Origin: Yponomeuta sedellus
Taxonomy: Eukaryota > Arthropoda > Insecta > Lepidoptera > Yponomeutidae
NCBI GenBank assembly: GCA_934045075.1
Contig: OW203722.1
Coordinates: forward strand, 14,260,796-14,324,795
Direction: 5' to 3'
DNA: 64,000 bases
The notes beneath the pieces were generated by a model, which was not told the DNA's origin, ran no database searches, and was given only the letters and a program-made list of their open reading frames with translations. Positions 1 through 11,135 of this stretch are shown piece after piece; position 1 is the stretch's first letter, and each line of letters starts with the position of its first letter. Both the position numbers and the translations under genes were made by a program.

Positions 1-1387
1 CCACTCTGATCAGCTTTTCTTTTTAGTGCTTCAAAAGCTTCATGAGTGAAGCCAGGTTCCGCATCAACATTTTTGTACCACTTCCTCAAAGTTCGTACAT
101 GAGGCAAACAAGTATTGTACTTGTTTCTTATGAAGTTGTAAGCCTTTGGAGATTAAAAATGTAAGGTGAGAGCGAACTTCCGGATTTCTTCGGAATACTT
201 TTTCTCCAAAGCTAATCCCTTCGATTTTGTTAATTGTCTCTTGAGAAAATCTTGTGGCCCAGCGCACTCTTCCAAACGTAACGCTTCTTCTGTATTAATA
301 TATTTCCTTTTTTGTAGGTCTTCCAAGACGTTGGTCAAAGTGGTAATTTTTTTATCACGTCTTCGGACTTTTTGGCTGAGACTTTTGATTTTTTTCTTCT
401 GCTCTTCGCACGTTTTTTGTAGCTGGATAATTTTGTCCGATTCTAGGAGAATCTGAAATAAAAGTATATACGAATTAAATTTGTATGTAAAGCAAAATTT
501 CACAAAGTAGAAAACGAAAAACCATCACTAATTTACCTCTTTATCCTCCATTACGCAAAGCGATTCTTGTGAATTACTAAAGTTATGTCTTTCGGACAAC
601 ACAGGTGTATTTAATATCTGCTGCGACGGATCAACTCCCTGAAAACAAGAATAAGTAAAGTGTTAGTGAATTTTCAAGCTGTTTGGCAAGAATAGCCAAT
701 AATAATAGGGATTATTATTGGCTATTCTTTTAGGGAAAAGAACCAAAATTTAGAAGGAAATACTGCAATCTAAAACTTACTATAAGATTGAGAGTCGGTA
801 CTGCTTCATCTCGTAACCTTATGACGTCGAGGGTTCTGTTAAACCATTTTTTTTCAAAATGCAATGAGCAGACATGCCAATTTTTATGCCGAGGGTTGAT
901 ATTTTCAAGGCCAATAGCATCAAGCCACTTCCTTCTCCGTGCTTCACTTGTAGGGAATCTGAAATTATTTAATTTTAGTATTCAATAACCGCCTCGCAAG
1001 CACCAGATGAGAAGAAACGTATAAACTTTTAATGACATGTTACCTACATTTAGGAGGGCGGTTAGATTTACAATACATAAGCCGAATTTGATAAAAATTG
1101 CATAATTATCAAACATCGATAATAAAATATCAGTGTTTCACATCACTAGGTAAACAAAGGGAGAAAGTAATTTTGTAAGAAATCATGAAAAAACTAAGCC
1201 TTTTAGGGCGAAAATCTTCCAATGTTCATGAACTCTTTTCTCTGATCACATCGAGGAAGCATGAAACAAACCAATAAAATACTCTTGATCAAAGCGTAAA
1301 CAAAGGTATTACTTACTTGTGCAAGGTCAATCGAGGCTGATTTTCGCTTTTACGGGCGCCACAATCTTTAACAGAGCAACACGGCAT
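1..1387 (-). pseudogene. P-superfamily THAP transposase, 5' part, with an in-frame stop
   Basis: Four exons can be read on the minus strand: 1387-1317, 958-781, 638-537 and 452 to the window edge, each with GT/AG borders and matching phases. The start codon at 1387 opens a THAP zinc finger: N-terminal MPCCSVKDC, a central WLDAIG, the CxxH pair in VCSLHF, and the closing AVPTL motif. Exon 4 encodes a lysine-rich coiled-coil stretch and then the block RKFALTLHF, a stop (TAA, 155-153), and SPKAYNFIRNK, after which the frame stays open to base 1. In THAP9/P-type transposases this block runs without a break, so the stop looks like a nonsense change of a tyrosine codon. The RNase-H-like catalytic part lies beyond the window. 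The call rests on the THAP motif and domain order. Confidence 0.85.
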
Positions 1388-1797
1388 TGTACACTTATAG
1401 TGCCCATGTAATTTTATGGCCCAAAACTTAATAAATTAATGTCCAATACACAATAAACACAATCAAAACTTTTTCTGCAAAGCAACTTGACACATCAAAT
1501 TGGCAATTAAGATGGCGGATCTATGCACGCGCTAGCATTATCGTGACGTCATAACGAAATGTTGCCATAAACAACAAGAAGTAAACATATATTTGTCTCT
1601 TTTTCAAATGATTAAGGTCGTAAGGTTGGAAAGAGAAAACGGCATATGGCATGTTTCTGTTGCGATATGATTCATATTTGCATAACGTTCTGTACATATA
1701 GTACTACAGGGCCCATCCATAGTGTAGAGTATCCTTGGGGCTAAACTCATTACAAAAGCATATAGGGAGGTCCCGTCTCTTATTTATATGCTCTGTG
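1..1797 (-). mobile_element. P-like DNA transposon, 5' end
   Basis: This is the element that carries the THAP transposase. Its outer end is about 1797. The terminal stretch 1733-1797 (ending TATATGCTCTGTG) recurs in inverse orientation at 11136-11205, the left end of the nested THAP element there, including the block GGGAGGTCCCGTCTCTTA. The other end is outside the window, so target duplication and length cannot be read. The 400 bp between 1387 and 1797 hold no ORF and would be promoter and 5' UTR. Confidence 0.65.
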
Positions 1798-1817
1798 TTA
1801 GTAATCTGTGGGCGAGC

Positions 1818-2310
1818 ATAGTGAAATAACAACAACGCAACCATGATTTCATCGAGTTTACATGCAAAATATAGCAATTATCATTATTGCATTGTTCGAG
1901 AATGCAAAATAACGTCAATAAAGACCCCCGGGAAGTTGTGGGTTCGTGTACCACCCAGTGAAATTAACATTCGAAAAACTTGGCTCAAACTTGCCACAAG
2001 AGACCCCGATTCTTTATCGATTGAAACTCGGGTGTATTTATGTTAAGATCACTTTGATGTACCTAAGTCCTATAATAATCAATGTCCACTGGCTCTGGCT
2101 GAAAGATGTTTGTTTACAAACGGAAGATGCTTTCAACATGGCGGATAGCGTTTTCACCGTTCCGAATTAAAAGCGGAAACAATTTTTTTACTTTGCAAAT
2201 TTTGCAGCCATCCTGCAAACTTACTTAACAAAATCAATATATTTCGGTTTCTAACGTTAAATACTATAGGAAATATTCATTTATCGCGTCAAATTTGATA
2301 CGAGTCAAAT
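1818..2310 (+). mobile_element. THAP-encoding element relic, copy 1 of 2
   Basis: The segment is repeated at 49761-50244 with scattered substitutions and small indels. From 1843 it encodes a THAP-like sequence: YHYCIVREC near the N-terminus, then [11 protein letters not shown], then VYLC followed by a TAA (2044-2046) and DHFD. In a working THAP domain this block reads C-E-D-H-F without a break. The other copy has AGT GAA AAT at this place, so the stop is specific to this copy. It ends near the shared ATTTATCGCGTCAAATTTG. No transposase domain is present in either copy. Confidence 0.65.
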
Positions 2311-2901
2311 AGTGGATTGTAGGTAGGTATAAATGGTCCTTTGCAATAAAGTAGGTCGATGACAGAATCTTAATAAATATGCATTGAAAGAAGAAGACAC
2401 ATTTATACACACGATACAGAAACAAATCCAAAAATAAAAAAAAACATGGAAATTATACAAAAACAAACAGAAGGAAAATAAAGGTGACTGCATCGTATAA
2501 ATACTATGGTGACGGCGTGTCACTGCCATTATAATGGCAGCTGACTCAGCACTATGCTGATGGATACATCTTCAGCTCCCATTTTCATAATCAGTGGCAA
2601 GAGGTGTGGAACCATGAAGAAATATAATACTTATGTACAGAATAGAATAGAATACTTAAATTTGTTTAAAACAAAAAACGATACATACAAATAATATGAG
2701 GTATAGAGCCAGACCAAATTATAATTAAAGATTAATTATTTCTATAACAAAAATATGTATGGTTAAAATATGTATAATATTTGTGGTACACATAAAATTG
2801 ATTTTTGTACTGAATGAGCGTGAATGAGTTTGCAGTTTGAGATTTTTTTTAAATAAAAACCTTTTTTTTTCTTTCCGCTCTAATTTAATTTTTCATAAAA
2901 C
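2311..2901. other. AT-rich spacer, no gene seen
   Basis: No convincing coding frame. It holds an 18-bp perfect palindrome, CTGCCATTATAATGGCAG (about 2522-2539), and a run of AGAAT units near 2640-2655 that could be the tail of a truncated retroposon. Confidence 0.4.
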
Positions 2902-4221
2902 TGAAGTAGGTTTGGCATACCAACTCTATGGTTCAGTTGATTGCTGCGGATACTGAAAAAGATTTTAAATAACTTGTGTGCCAACCTTTCATTTAACCCT
3001 ACAAAATTATAATTGTCTTACGAATTTCTATTTTAAAATAAAACACGTTAATATGGGTTAGTATCAGATGGTCGTAAAAGCATTTGGTCCAGGCATCAAC
3101 TTGTCCTAAAATCATCATGACGAAATTGCAACTAGACTAAAAAGTAACTCGTCTATGAAGCAACTCGTCAGAAATCCGTTAGACAAATTATGAGGTTGCC
3201 CATGAAGTAACTGGTCTCTATAGATAATCGTCTTAAAATCACCTGGACAAATTCGCAATTCAGCTAAAAAGTTATTGGTCTCAAAAGCAACTCGTCAGAA
3301 ACACAAAATAGTTATTTGGTTGAATTTCGGCACATGAATTTTTAATAGTTATATCGGACATAAAAAGAAATTTGAATTTAGGCCAAATATAATTTATTTG
3401 TTTTATTTAATGTTCATTTTCATCAGATCATTTAGGCAGAATGATGTGTTTGTAAGAGAAAATGCGTTAAGTTTTAAAAAGGTGTGTTTTTGTTCTTATC
3501 TTATCTTTTTCAAACTAGTTATTATACTGATTCGTTATCAACCCTTGTTTTTCCCCACTGCTGGAGCACGGGTCTCTTCCTGCATCGCAGGAGCATTATA
3601 CTGATTGATTTAATATAACTTTTGTTCTTTTTATTTATTTATACGAAAAAGTATTAAAGTATAAAGTAGAGAAGTTTTCAGAAAGTACGCGCTCCCGTGT
3701 AGATAAGTGTAGGTACTTAAAATATTTCTACGTTTCCTCAACAAAACTTCACCGAATAAGTCTGAATTTTGCCTCAGGTTTTCCCATTTTTACTCATTTA
3801 CAGTCATACTTCTTAATCTGAACGCTCAGGTACGATTGAAACAGGATTAATGTTACCCGACACCCATTTAAGACGAGTTGCTTCACGGGCGACCAACTAT
3901 GTAGATCACTTGTTTTTTAAGACGAGTTGCTTAACAGGCGACCAACTATTTAGACCAATCACATTTAAGTCGAATAGATTATAGGGCAGTAGACAAAATC
4001 ATTTTCTGACGATTTGCTTCATAGACGAGTTACTTTTTAGTCTAGTTGCAATTTCGTCGAAATGATTTTAGGACAAGTTGATGCCGTGACCAGTTGCTTT
4101 TACGATCATCTGATACTAACCCGTTAATATTATTTAGCACGCCTGCTTCATTCTGGCAATATTAATTGTATCTTGTTACATCCACAATTATACAAAGTTC
4201 AACCTTCACTTGAACTTTACA
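2902..4221 (+). repeat. 5' LTR of Copia-A, split by a MITE
   Basis: With the MITE and one 8-bp duplication removed, 2902-3054 plus 4131-4221 gives a 244-bp LTR that starts TGAAGTAGGT and ends ACTTTACA. It matches the reverse complement of 34159-34399 across its whole length (shared: GATACTGAAAAAGATTTTAA, AATAAAACACGTTA, TCCACAATTA). Confidence 0.85.
3055..4122. mobile_element. hAT-like MITE with long inverted arms
   Basis: A 1,068-bp element flanked by the perfect 8-bp duplication GTTAATAT (3047-3054 and 4123-4130). The arms start GGGTTAGTATCAGATG and pair over roughly 150-250 bp. Each arm is built from degenerate units around GACGAGTTGCTTC and GGCGACCAACTAT; two such units sit about 49 bp apart at 3873 and 3922. 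The 8-bp duplication fits the hAT or P superfamilies. No transposase. A short fragment at about 3535-3600 resembles the repeat at 14120-14356. Confidence 0.85.
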
Positions 4222-4233
4222 TGGTAGCAGAGC
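4222..4233 (+). promoter_or_regulatory. Primer-binding site of Copia-A
   Basis: TGGTAGCAGAGC directly follows the LTR terminal CA. Many LTR elements primed by initiator methionine tRNA carry a site of this kind here. Confidence 0.6.
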
Positions 4234-4275
4234 GTACATCAAGTTCATACCTGTATAAAACCAAGTTCATACCAC

Positions 4276-5010
4276 TTGAACTTCACATGGTTGCAGCACT
4301 TTCGAAGTTGCAAGAATATTAAATGTAAGTACCCAAATAAAATGTCGAGTGCAAAAATAGACGTGCTCGCGAAAGACAACTATGATACATGGGTGATACA
4401 AGCAGAGGCTGTCCTACTGAGACAAAAACTATGGAGAAACCTTGTGACACCCTTGGCTCCGAACGCAACTGCCGAAGACGTAGATAAGGACAGATTAGCT
4501 AAATTTAAACTCATCCTTATTATCGCTCCGTCTGAGCAAATTAAAAATTGCGGCACTGCTAAAGATGCATGGGACAAGTTGAAGAATACGTATGCCAGTA
4601 AGGGACCAGCATGCAAAACAACTGATCCTAACGAAACTAGAAGGACATGACGTACGCAGTCACCTTAACAAGTATATGGATACAGTAGACAAGCTGGCCG
4701 AAATGAACATTAACATCAATGACGACTTGTTGACTATCATGATTTTGTACAGCTTATCTCCTGAATATGAGAATTTCAGAGTTGCTATTGAATCACGTGA
4801 CAGTCTTCCGAAGCCAGAAGAGCTTAAGCAAAGTTATTAAAGAATTTGAAGCACGAGATAACCAAAATTTGACCAATACCAACGAACCTGAATCATCATA
4901 TTATGTAGAAGCTCTATATGCATCCTGTAAAATTTGCAAAAGAAGAGGTCATCTTCAAACGCAAAAATTATAAAATATGCAAAACCTGCTGGATGAAAAA
5001 TAATGAAAAA
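4276..5010 (+). pseudogene. Copia-A gag, frameshifted
   Basis: Residues beginning SSAKIDVLAKDNYDTW are a typical Copia gag N-terminus (the Y-x-x-W motif). The frame breaks near 4600-4630, continues as LEGHDVRSHLNKYMDTVDKL, a block seen in Copia gag proteins, and breaks again near 4840. A remnant zinc knuckle (CKICKRRGH) lies at 4925-4960, with its third cysteine and histidine spacing disturbed. Confidence 0.8.
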
Positions 5011-5079
5011 CCAAAGATCACTCTCATCGAAACAACTATGCTAGATACACAGTGCCATCTTACACGGAACAAGAAGCCT

Positions 5080-5400
5080 GAGAACAGCATTTGGGTCCTG
5101 GACAGCGGCTGCACATCACACATGACATATCAAAGAGACCTATTTTAAGCTATAGAGAAAACATCCAGAAAACTTAACTTCACAACTGAAGATTAAACTG
5201 CAGAGATTAAAGGAACAGGTACAGTATCCTTAATTTCAAAAAATGGAAATGCTGAAGCATTTACACACATGAGGGACACGCTGTACGTACCTAGTCTGTG
5301 CATCAATCTGTCTGCAAGCAAGATGACAGATGCTGGCTGTTCTGTCGTCTTCACCAAGCGGAAACTTATTTTTAGCTTATAGTTAGTCATTAAGAACTGT
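5080..5400 (+). pseudogene. Copia-A protease fragment
   Basis: WVLDSGCTSHMT (about 5092-5130) contains the DSG/DSGC aspartic protease signature of Copia elements. A TAA at 5146 and further stops follow. The sequence then continues in broken frame with LSASKMTDAGCSVVF, matching the usual region after the protease. The MITE at 5441 ends it. Confidence 0.7.
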
Positions 5401-5440
5401 CCATTTCTATGTAAGCTGCAAGTTTCCCAAAAAGAAATAT

Positions 5441-6096
5441 AAGGTGGGATCGAATTAAGGGCAGGTTAGAAACATTTAATAAAGTTGTTTTGTAAATTTT
5501 TACAACTTTTTGTACGCTAGTTATCGAGAAATGCTCAAACAAAAATCAAAACCGTGAAAAAACACCCTGTATTTTGCCGCGCTTTTTGACATTGTGGTAA
5601 AGAGGTCTCCGCCTGAACTTATTATCATAGATATCATAGAAAAAAAATACATACTCTTTGGATTTGGTTGCTATGTAACATAAGAAAATAACAATTGTCA
5701 TTCAAGAAATACGTTTTATTTTGTTAGTGATAGTGTGCTCATCACGGTTTCAGAACCCTGAAGGGAATCTCGCCAGTCTTACGAAGTTTTCAGACGTAAC
5801 CGGGCGGGAACCGTGCTGTTGCCGCAAACTTGACTTTAAGAAAACGCTTTGAACCTTTTTACATTTTTACACAACTCTGGCCTCAATTTTGCGAGATGTC
5901 AAAATTACAATTTAAAAAGTAATGAAAATCTGAAAGTTTGGGGTACAGGATGTAGTCATCACTAAATTAGTTTGTTTGAAAAAATAAAAAAAAAACTAGC
6001 GTGTATTTTTTTTTAAAATATAGGTACGCCTAATATATTTCTATCACTTAATTGTGCCACTCCATAAATTATTTGCGCTTAATTCGATCCCACCTT
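5441..6096. mobile_element. 656-bp MITE inside Copia-A
   Basis: It starts AAGGTGGGATCGAATTAAG and ends with the inverse complement CTTAATTCGATCCCACCTT. Flanking bases are ATAT on both sides, so the target duplication is TA-rich (ATAT or TA). No ORF of note inside. The superfamily is not clear. Confidence 0.75.
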
Positions 6097-6109
6097 ATAT
6101 AAATAAAAC

Positions 6110-8290
6110 AAAGCGATAGTAAACAATTCAAAAGCTGGAATTGTTTACTGAATCTCTGCTTACAAACAAGAAGATGGTCTCTTCTGCATCAAACCAACTA
6201 AGCACGAGTGCAACAACCTGGCCAACGATAATGACACAGCTCCGACATATTCAAAGAAAATGGACCCATCAAACATCTATAACTGGCAAAACGTTTGTTT
6301 TGATCAAGGGCATCAAATCACAAATTCGCACCGAAATCAATTCCCGGCATGTTTATCGGAAGAAACCTCAAAGGCGTTTAAAATTCTTCTGCCTTCCAAA
6401 AATAAAGTGGTGAAATAAAAAGATATTAGAGTGATGAAATTCATGTTTCACAATGAAACACACAAAAATGATATCACCGATTTTTTCAACGATGAACCTC
6501 CAAAAACTTTGTCATTAAAACCGAAACGTAATGAAGTAACAATACACTGTGATGATATTAAAGGTGGAGACGTCAGACCACTTGACAGCATTCGTGAAAC
6601 TGACAGCGACAATCACAACACATTGCAACAAAGTTTGATCTACATCTCAGAAGACATTGAATTAGTGGAACAACTAGAACGAGCAGACAATGAAAGCGAC
6701 TACGAATCCATTTCTAGTTCCAATCATGTCGATGATGACGGACCTGTCAATGTCGATGCTGAGGAAACTATAACAAGATCTTTGATAATCTCAGCTCATA
6801 AGCAATACGACGATTTCGTAATGGCAGCTGCTGAAGAGATTGAAAACCTGCACAAACCGAAAAATCTCAAACTTTCAAAGAAGCGATGGAATCTCCAGAT
6901 AAGCATGAATGGCAGGAAGCCATGGAAAACGAGATTACCTCATTAAAGAACCACCACACCTGGACCTGGTTGAAGTACCTAGAGGACGTAAAGCCCTTCC
7001 TAGCAAATAGGTATATAAAATAAAAAAGAAACCTGATGGTTCTGTGGGCCATCAAGGGCTGTTCACAGATACCTGGAGTGGACTATAATAGAACGTTCAG
7101 TCTTGTGGTGCGACTGAACACTGTACGATCTCTACTAGCAGTAGCTGTTCGCGAAAATCTAAAATCGACTCAGTTCGATGTAACCACTGCCTTCCTTAAC
7201 AGCGAAGTAAAAGAAGAAATCTACATGCAACAGCCCCAAGGCTACAGAGATAGGACAAAACGGGTCTGTAAATTAAAACGCAGTCTATACAGTCTAAAGC
7301 AGGCTCCACGCTGCTGGAATACACGCATTGGGGAATTCCTTTTGAAATCTGGATTTAAACAGAACGAGGCGGACCCATGCTTATTCATCCAAACAAAAGA
7401 CAGATCAAAAGTAATCGTAGCTCTCTACGTTAACGATGGGCTTGTAGCACACAACTCGCCAACAGCAGGGGAAGAGTTTTTGAATGAACTTAGAGCAAGA
7501 TTCAAAATTACAACCAAACCTGCGTCGTACTTTCTCGTAATGGAAATTAACGTGCGAAGTGACAGCACCATTCGCTTTTGCCAAAAGGCAAACACAAAGA
7601 AAGTTCTACAAAAGTATGGATCGTCCAACTGCAAGTCTGCACCGTCACCCATCATTAAAGATAATGAAACGAGAATGGAAGATACCAATACAAATTCCCT
7701 TAAAGACAAGCTGTGAGTGCTTTGGCTTATCTATCAGTAGGTACAAGACTTGACATCTAGACCTACAAAAGAAGACGTCATGCTAATCAAGCACGTCTTT
7801 CGATATTTAAAAGCGACCCTTGAGAATGGTCTGACATTCACAAAGAAGCCACCGTCACACCTGGTTTGCTACAGCGACGCAGATCATGGAGGATGTCGAT
7901 CTTCCAGCGGTCAATGGAAGATCGACATCTGGTGTAGTGTGCCTAATCTCTGGTGGCGCGATAAATTGGAGAAGTCAAAACAGGCAACAGAGTCTATATC
8001 TTCAACTGAAGCGCAGATAATATCTAGCAGCAAGTGAATCAGCACTAGAGATTTTGTGGCTGAATCGATTAATCAATGACATGACAAAAGTAAAAAAAAC
8101 CTGTCTTGAACTTAGGCAACTATTCAGCTGTTTATCTCGCACACAACCCGTACGAGTACGTACCACAAGCATACACTTCTTCATTCAGGAATGTGTCTGT
8201 AATGGAGATTTCAACGTTAATCAAGTCCCGTCTGAAAGTTAATTGGGTGACATACTATCAAAACCTCTGTTCGGGCCTAGACTACAAGAT
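6110..8290 (+). pseudogene. Copia-A integrase tail, reverse transcriptase and RNase H, broken
   Basis: 6110-6950 holds a degraded integrase tail and linker. 7036-7716 is an open RT stretch with QFDVTTAFLN and LKRSLYSLKQAPRCW, and the active site reads YVND instead of YVDD, which alone would disable it. RNase H follows in another frame from about 7750: HVFRYLKATLENGL, CYSDADHGG and the STEAQ motif near 8005. At least three frame breaks are visible (about 6950, 7716 and 7905). Confidence 0.8.
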
Positions 8291-8369
8291 TTAAGTTCCT
8301 GTAACTATGCCCATACAGCAAAGTCTTCAGTAGTTTTTTTTTATTGATATGAAATGAAAATGAAATTTA

Positions 8370-8575
8370 ATGAAATGAAAACTAACTTAACTCATTCAAT
8401 CAAATCATTAAAACTGATATTGAAACAAATTAGTAGTAGCAAATTGGTTTTTCTTTTTATTAGACATTATTTTGACAGTTGGAAAAGAAAACGCACGAGT
8501 GTGCAATATAATAGCCCACATCCCGCACGCTATACGTCCCTGTAATACGCCACTTTTTGAGCAACTGTATTAAAA
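8370..8575 (+). repeat. Dispersed repeat fragment
   Basis: The same stretch occurs at about 45535-45805, which has an extra internal 60-70 bp. Shared landmarks are CTGATATTGAAACAAATTAG, ATTATTTTGACAGTTGG, CACATCCCGCACGCTATA and GAGCAACTGTATTAAAA. No coding potential. Confidence 0.7.
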
Positions 8576-8968
8576 TAGTACATTACACAACTAGGGTGTT
8601 AATACAAAGAAAGGCCGAGATCGCAGAAGTTTGCGGCCCGAGCTGCAAGCGAGGGACGTAAATATGCGATCGAGAGCTTTCTTTATTATCTCCCGTGTTG
8701 TTTACATCTTTTTATGTCTACACTTGGCCAGAAAGCGGCTTTTTCCGTACGCGCAGAGTGCGGAAAAAGCCACTTTATTGCCAGGTGTGGCATAAAGTAT
8801 TTTATGCCACACCTGGCAATAAAGTGGCTTTTTCCTGGAGGTAATAAAGAATAAAGAAGCTCTCGATCGCAATATCGCATATTTACGTCCCTCGCTTGCA
8901 GCTCGGGCCGCAAACTTCTGCGATCTCGGCCTTTCTTTGTATTACCACCCTAGTTGTGTAATGTACTA
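8576..8968. mobile_element. Fold-back element
   Basis: The ends TAGTACATTACACAACTAGG (8576) and its inverse complement (ending 8968) open two arms of roughly 115 bp that match almost perfectly through GCGGCCCGAGCTGCAAGCG and beyond. A second, perfect hairpin fills the centre (8762-8835). Flanks share TTAAA. It sits exactly after the repeat at 8370-8575. Confidence 0.85.
8762..8835. repeat. Perfect 35-bp hairpin inside the fold-back element
   Basis: 8762-8796 pairs with 8801-8835 without a mismatch, with loop GTAT. The stem includes CACTTTATTGCCAGGTG. Confidence 0.9.
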
Positions 8969-9284
8969 TTAAACTGCACCCACTGAAAAAGTTTATCATT
9001 GCTCGCGGTTATGTACAAAGTTCGTCGTAGCAAAGCAGGAATGAAATTCAAAATATTTTTTTCCACCATCCAATAAGGCAGAAATGTTGTTTAAAAATAC
9101 ATTCCCGCCTTGCTATTATTTTAGCAGCAAACAGAACTTGCAAAAATAAGAAATCTTTTGAAATTTGTTACTTCTTAGCAGCCAGGTTTATATAATATAT
9201 AATAGCAAAAACATTATAATTTTAGTTATAATTTTATTTCGTCATTCTCTCAGGTTATTCTGTTATTTCTGTTACCTATAATAG
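8969..9284. other. Spacer, nothing recognised
   Basis: AT-rich sequence with no ORF and no match that I noticed elsewhere in the window. Confidence 0.4.
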
Positions 9285-11135
9285 ACAACACTCAGAATAA
9301 GTACTAAAGCATAGAAGGAACCCTAAAAAAATAAGTAATTATTGAATAGCTTTCCTTGTTACTCTTACGAGGATTCTTTGTGCCAGAAAGGGACAACTCG
9401 TACACTCGAAATTTTACAATCGTACTAGGTTGCAGAAAGTCATAGTTATATAGGGGGTCATAGACAAAAGTAAAAATTCATAAGGATGGGACATTCAACA
9501 CGAAAACGTCGATATAATTTATTCCTTAACTAAACTTTCTGTGAATATAGCAGTCCATATTAATATTATATTAGCTGGCGCCGCAAACTTTGGTGTGCCA
9601 TATCTATTAACCCTACGATAAATTCTCAGCTCTCCGAATTCTTGTTCTCACTTACCTATATATTGCAAATACACAAACTCATCAAAATCGGTGAACCCAT
9701 TAAGGAAGAGTTCGATAACATGCAAAGTGAGATTGTTATATATTTTATTTACTACGGTTGTAACTTGTAAGTGCGAAATCTGGTATGTAATGTAAATTTA
9801 TATGTATGTACAACATGACATTGAGCCCAGGTTAGCTGAAAAAAACTACAGAAAACTATCTATTTGTACAAGTTCAATTTGCATCCAATAAAGAAATTTT
9901 CCTCGATCTAACCATACCTAGATAGCGAGCTTTGTGCATTCAACATTTTAGAGCGCAGCTCATAGAAAAAGAAGTATAACAATAACTTGTGATAGATTGT
10001 TTTTTATTTGACAAAAGTTAGAAGACGTTATTACGGAAATTAATTAAATAATTTATTGCACAACCAGCGTCACACTCACATTGTTTAAAATTCCTGGTTC
10101 CTGAAGAAGGGTAACCTGTGTATCAGGAACCAGGGCAGTGCCTTTAAATTACACAGGGAATTACAAAAAGCAAGAAGAACACGTAAAATAAAATAATAGG
10201 AAAAATTTAAAAACATTTAATGTTTGTCCTTCTAATCCAGCGATAGTCTAAGTTAGTACCTACTACTAGGAAGGGGTATGGAAATATAAACATTACAATT
10301 CTGGCTGTTTATAAACATACTTATAAATCAGTAGAGAACTTATACAAATTAATTTGTTTGTATGAAATTATTGCTCGTTAAATGACAGTCTGTTAAAAAA
10401 TAAAGTTCTAACCTAGTCTTGTAAATGAAGTCATCTTCTTCAAAATGTCTGCTGAAAACGTACGTGATTTTGTTCAATACCAATTTGACCGTGAAGCTAT
10501 GCCGTCTATCGACATTTGTTGCATTGTGCTATCTTCGGGTAACCTGAAATAAATTAAATAATTATTAATTAAAAACCGCCATAAGACTGATTAATTTTAT
10601 TTATGACAGATCGACACCCTTGAAGTTCTTTATTAATTTGACAGCAAACCGTAGATATAAAATCCAGTACTAGACACCTTTTTTCAAAATAGTGATGCGA
10701 TTTGTTCGCTACATTATTATTATATTAAAACACGTAGATTGTGCAGTGAAAACTCTTCAAGTTCATTTTCTATAAGATATATGAACCTATCTTATTACAA
10801 ATTCTAAATTTTATGAAAGTAGGTGGAATTATTGTAAATAAAAATAATATCAAAACCTCTTTTGGTAGTTTTTTAACTTATCATGCTGAATCTATAAATA
10901 TATCAATGCAATGAATAGATTCAAACAGGAAAAATATTAATCAATAATCATCAACAATCGAATTGGTAACTTCATTGAACGTTACTGAATCGAGGTTTCA
11001 AAAGTTCATTAACATATATAATGGAATAAGCACAAGAAATAAAAAAAACTTCTTTTCTAAGTATCGATAACTTTTTCACTGAGGTAGTGGAAACGCCCAT
11101 CCCTATCGCCCTAAAATAAACAACAAACTTGTTAC

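Larger units (their letters stand above)
2902..8330 (+). mobile_element. Decayed Copia-type LTR retrotransposon (Copia-A)
   Basis: Order seen: 5' LTR (2902-4221, split by a MITE), a tRNA primer site (4222), gag, protease motif, a MITE, a little of the integrase C-terminal region, reverse transcriptase and RNase H. The order protease-integrase-RT-RNase H is that of Copia elements. The integrase catalytic core and zinc finger are missing. Every domain is split by frameshifts or stops. No 3' LTR was found after the last coding block, so the right end near 8330 is approximate. A solo LTR of the same family is at 34159-34399 in the opposite orientation. Confidence 0.85.

Noticed and set aside
3047..4130. 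CRISPR-like spaced repeats
   Set aside because: The units are degenerate, run in both orientations and form arms of a MITE in a eukaryotic genome.
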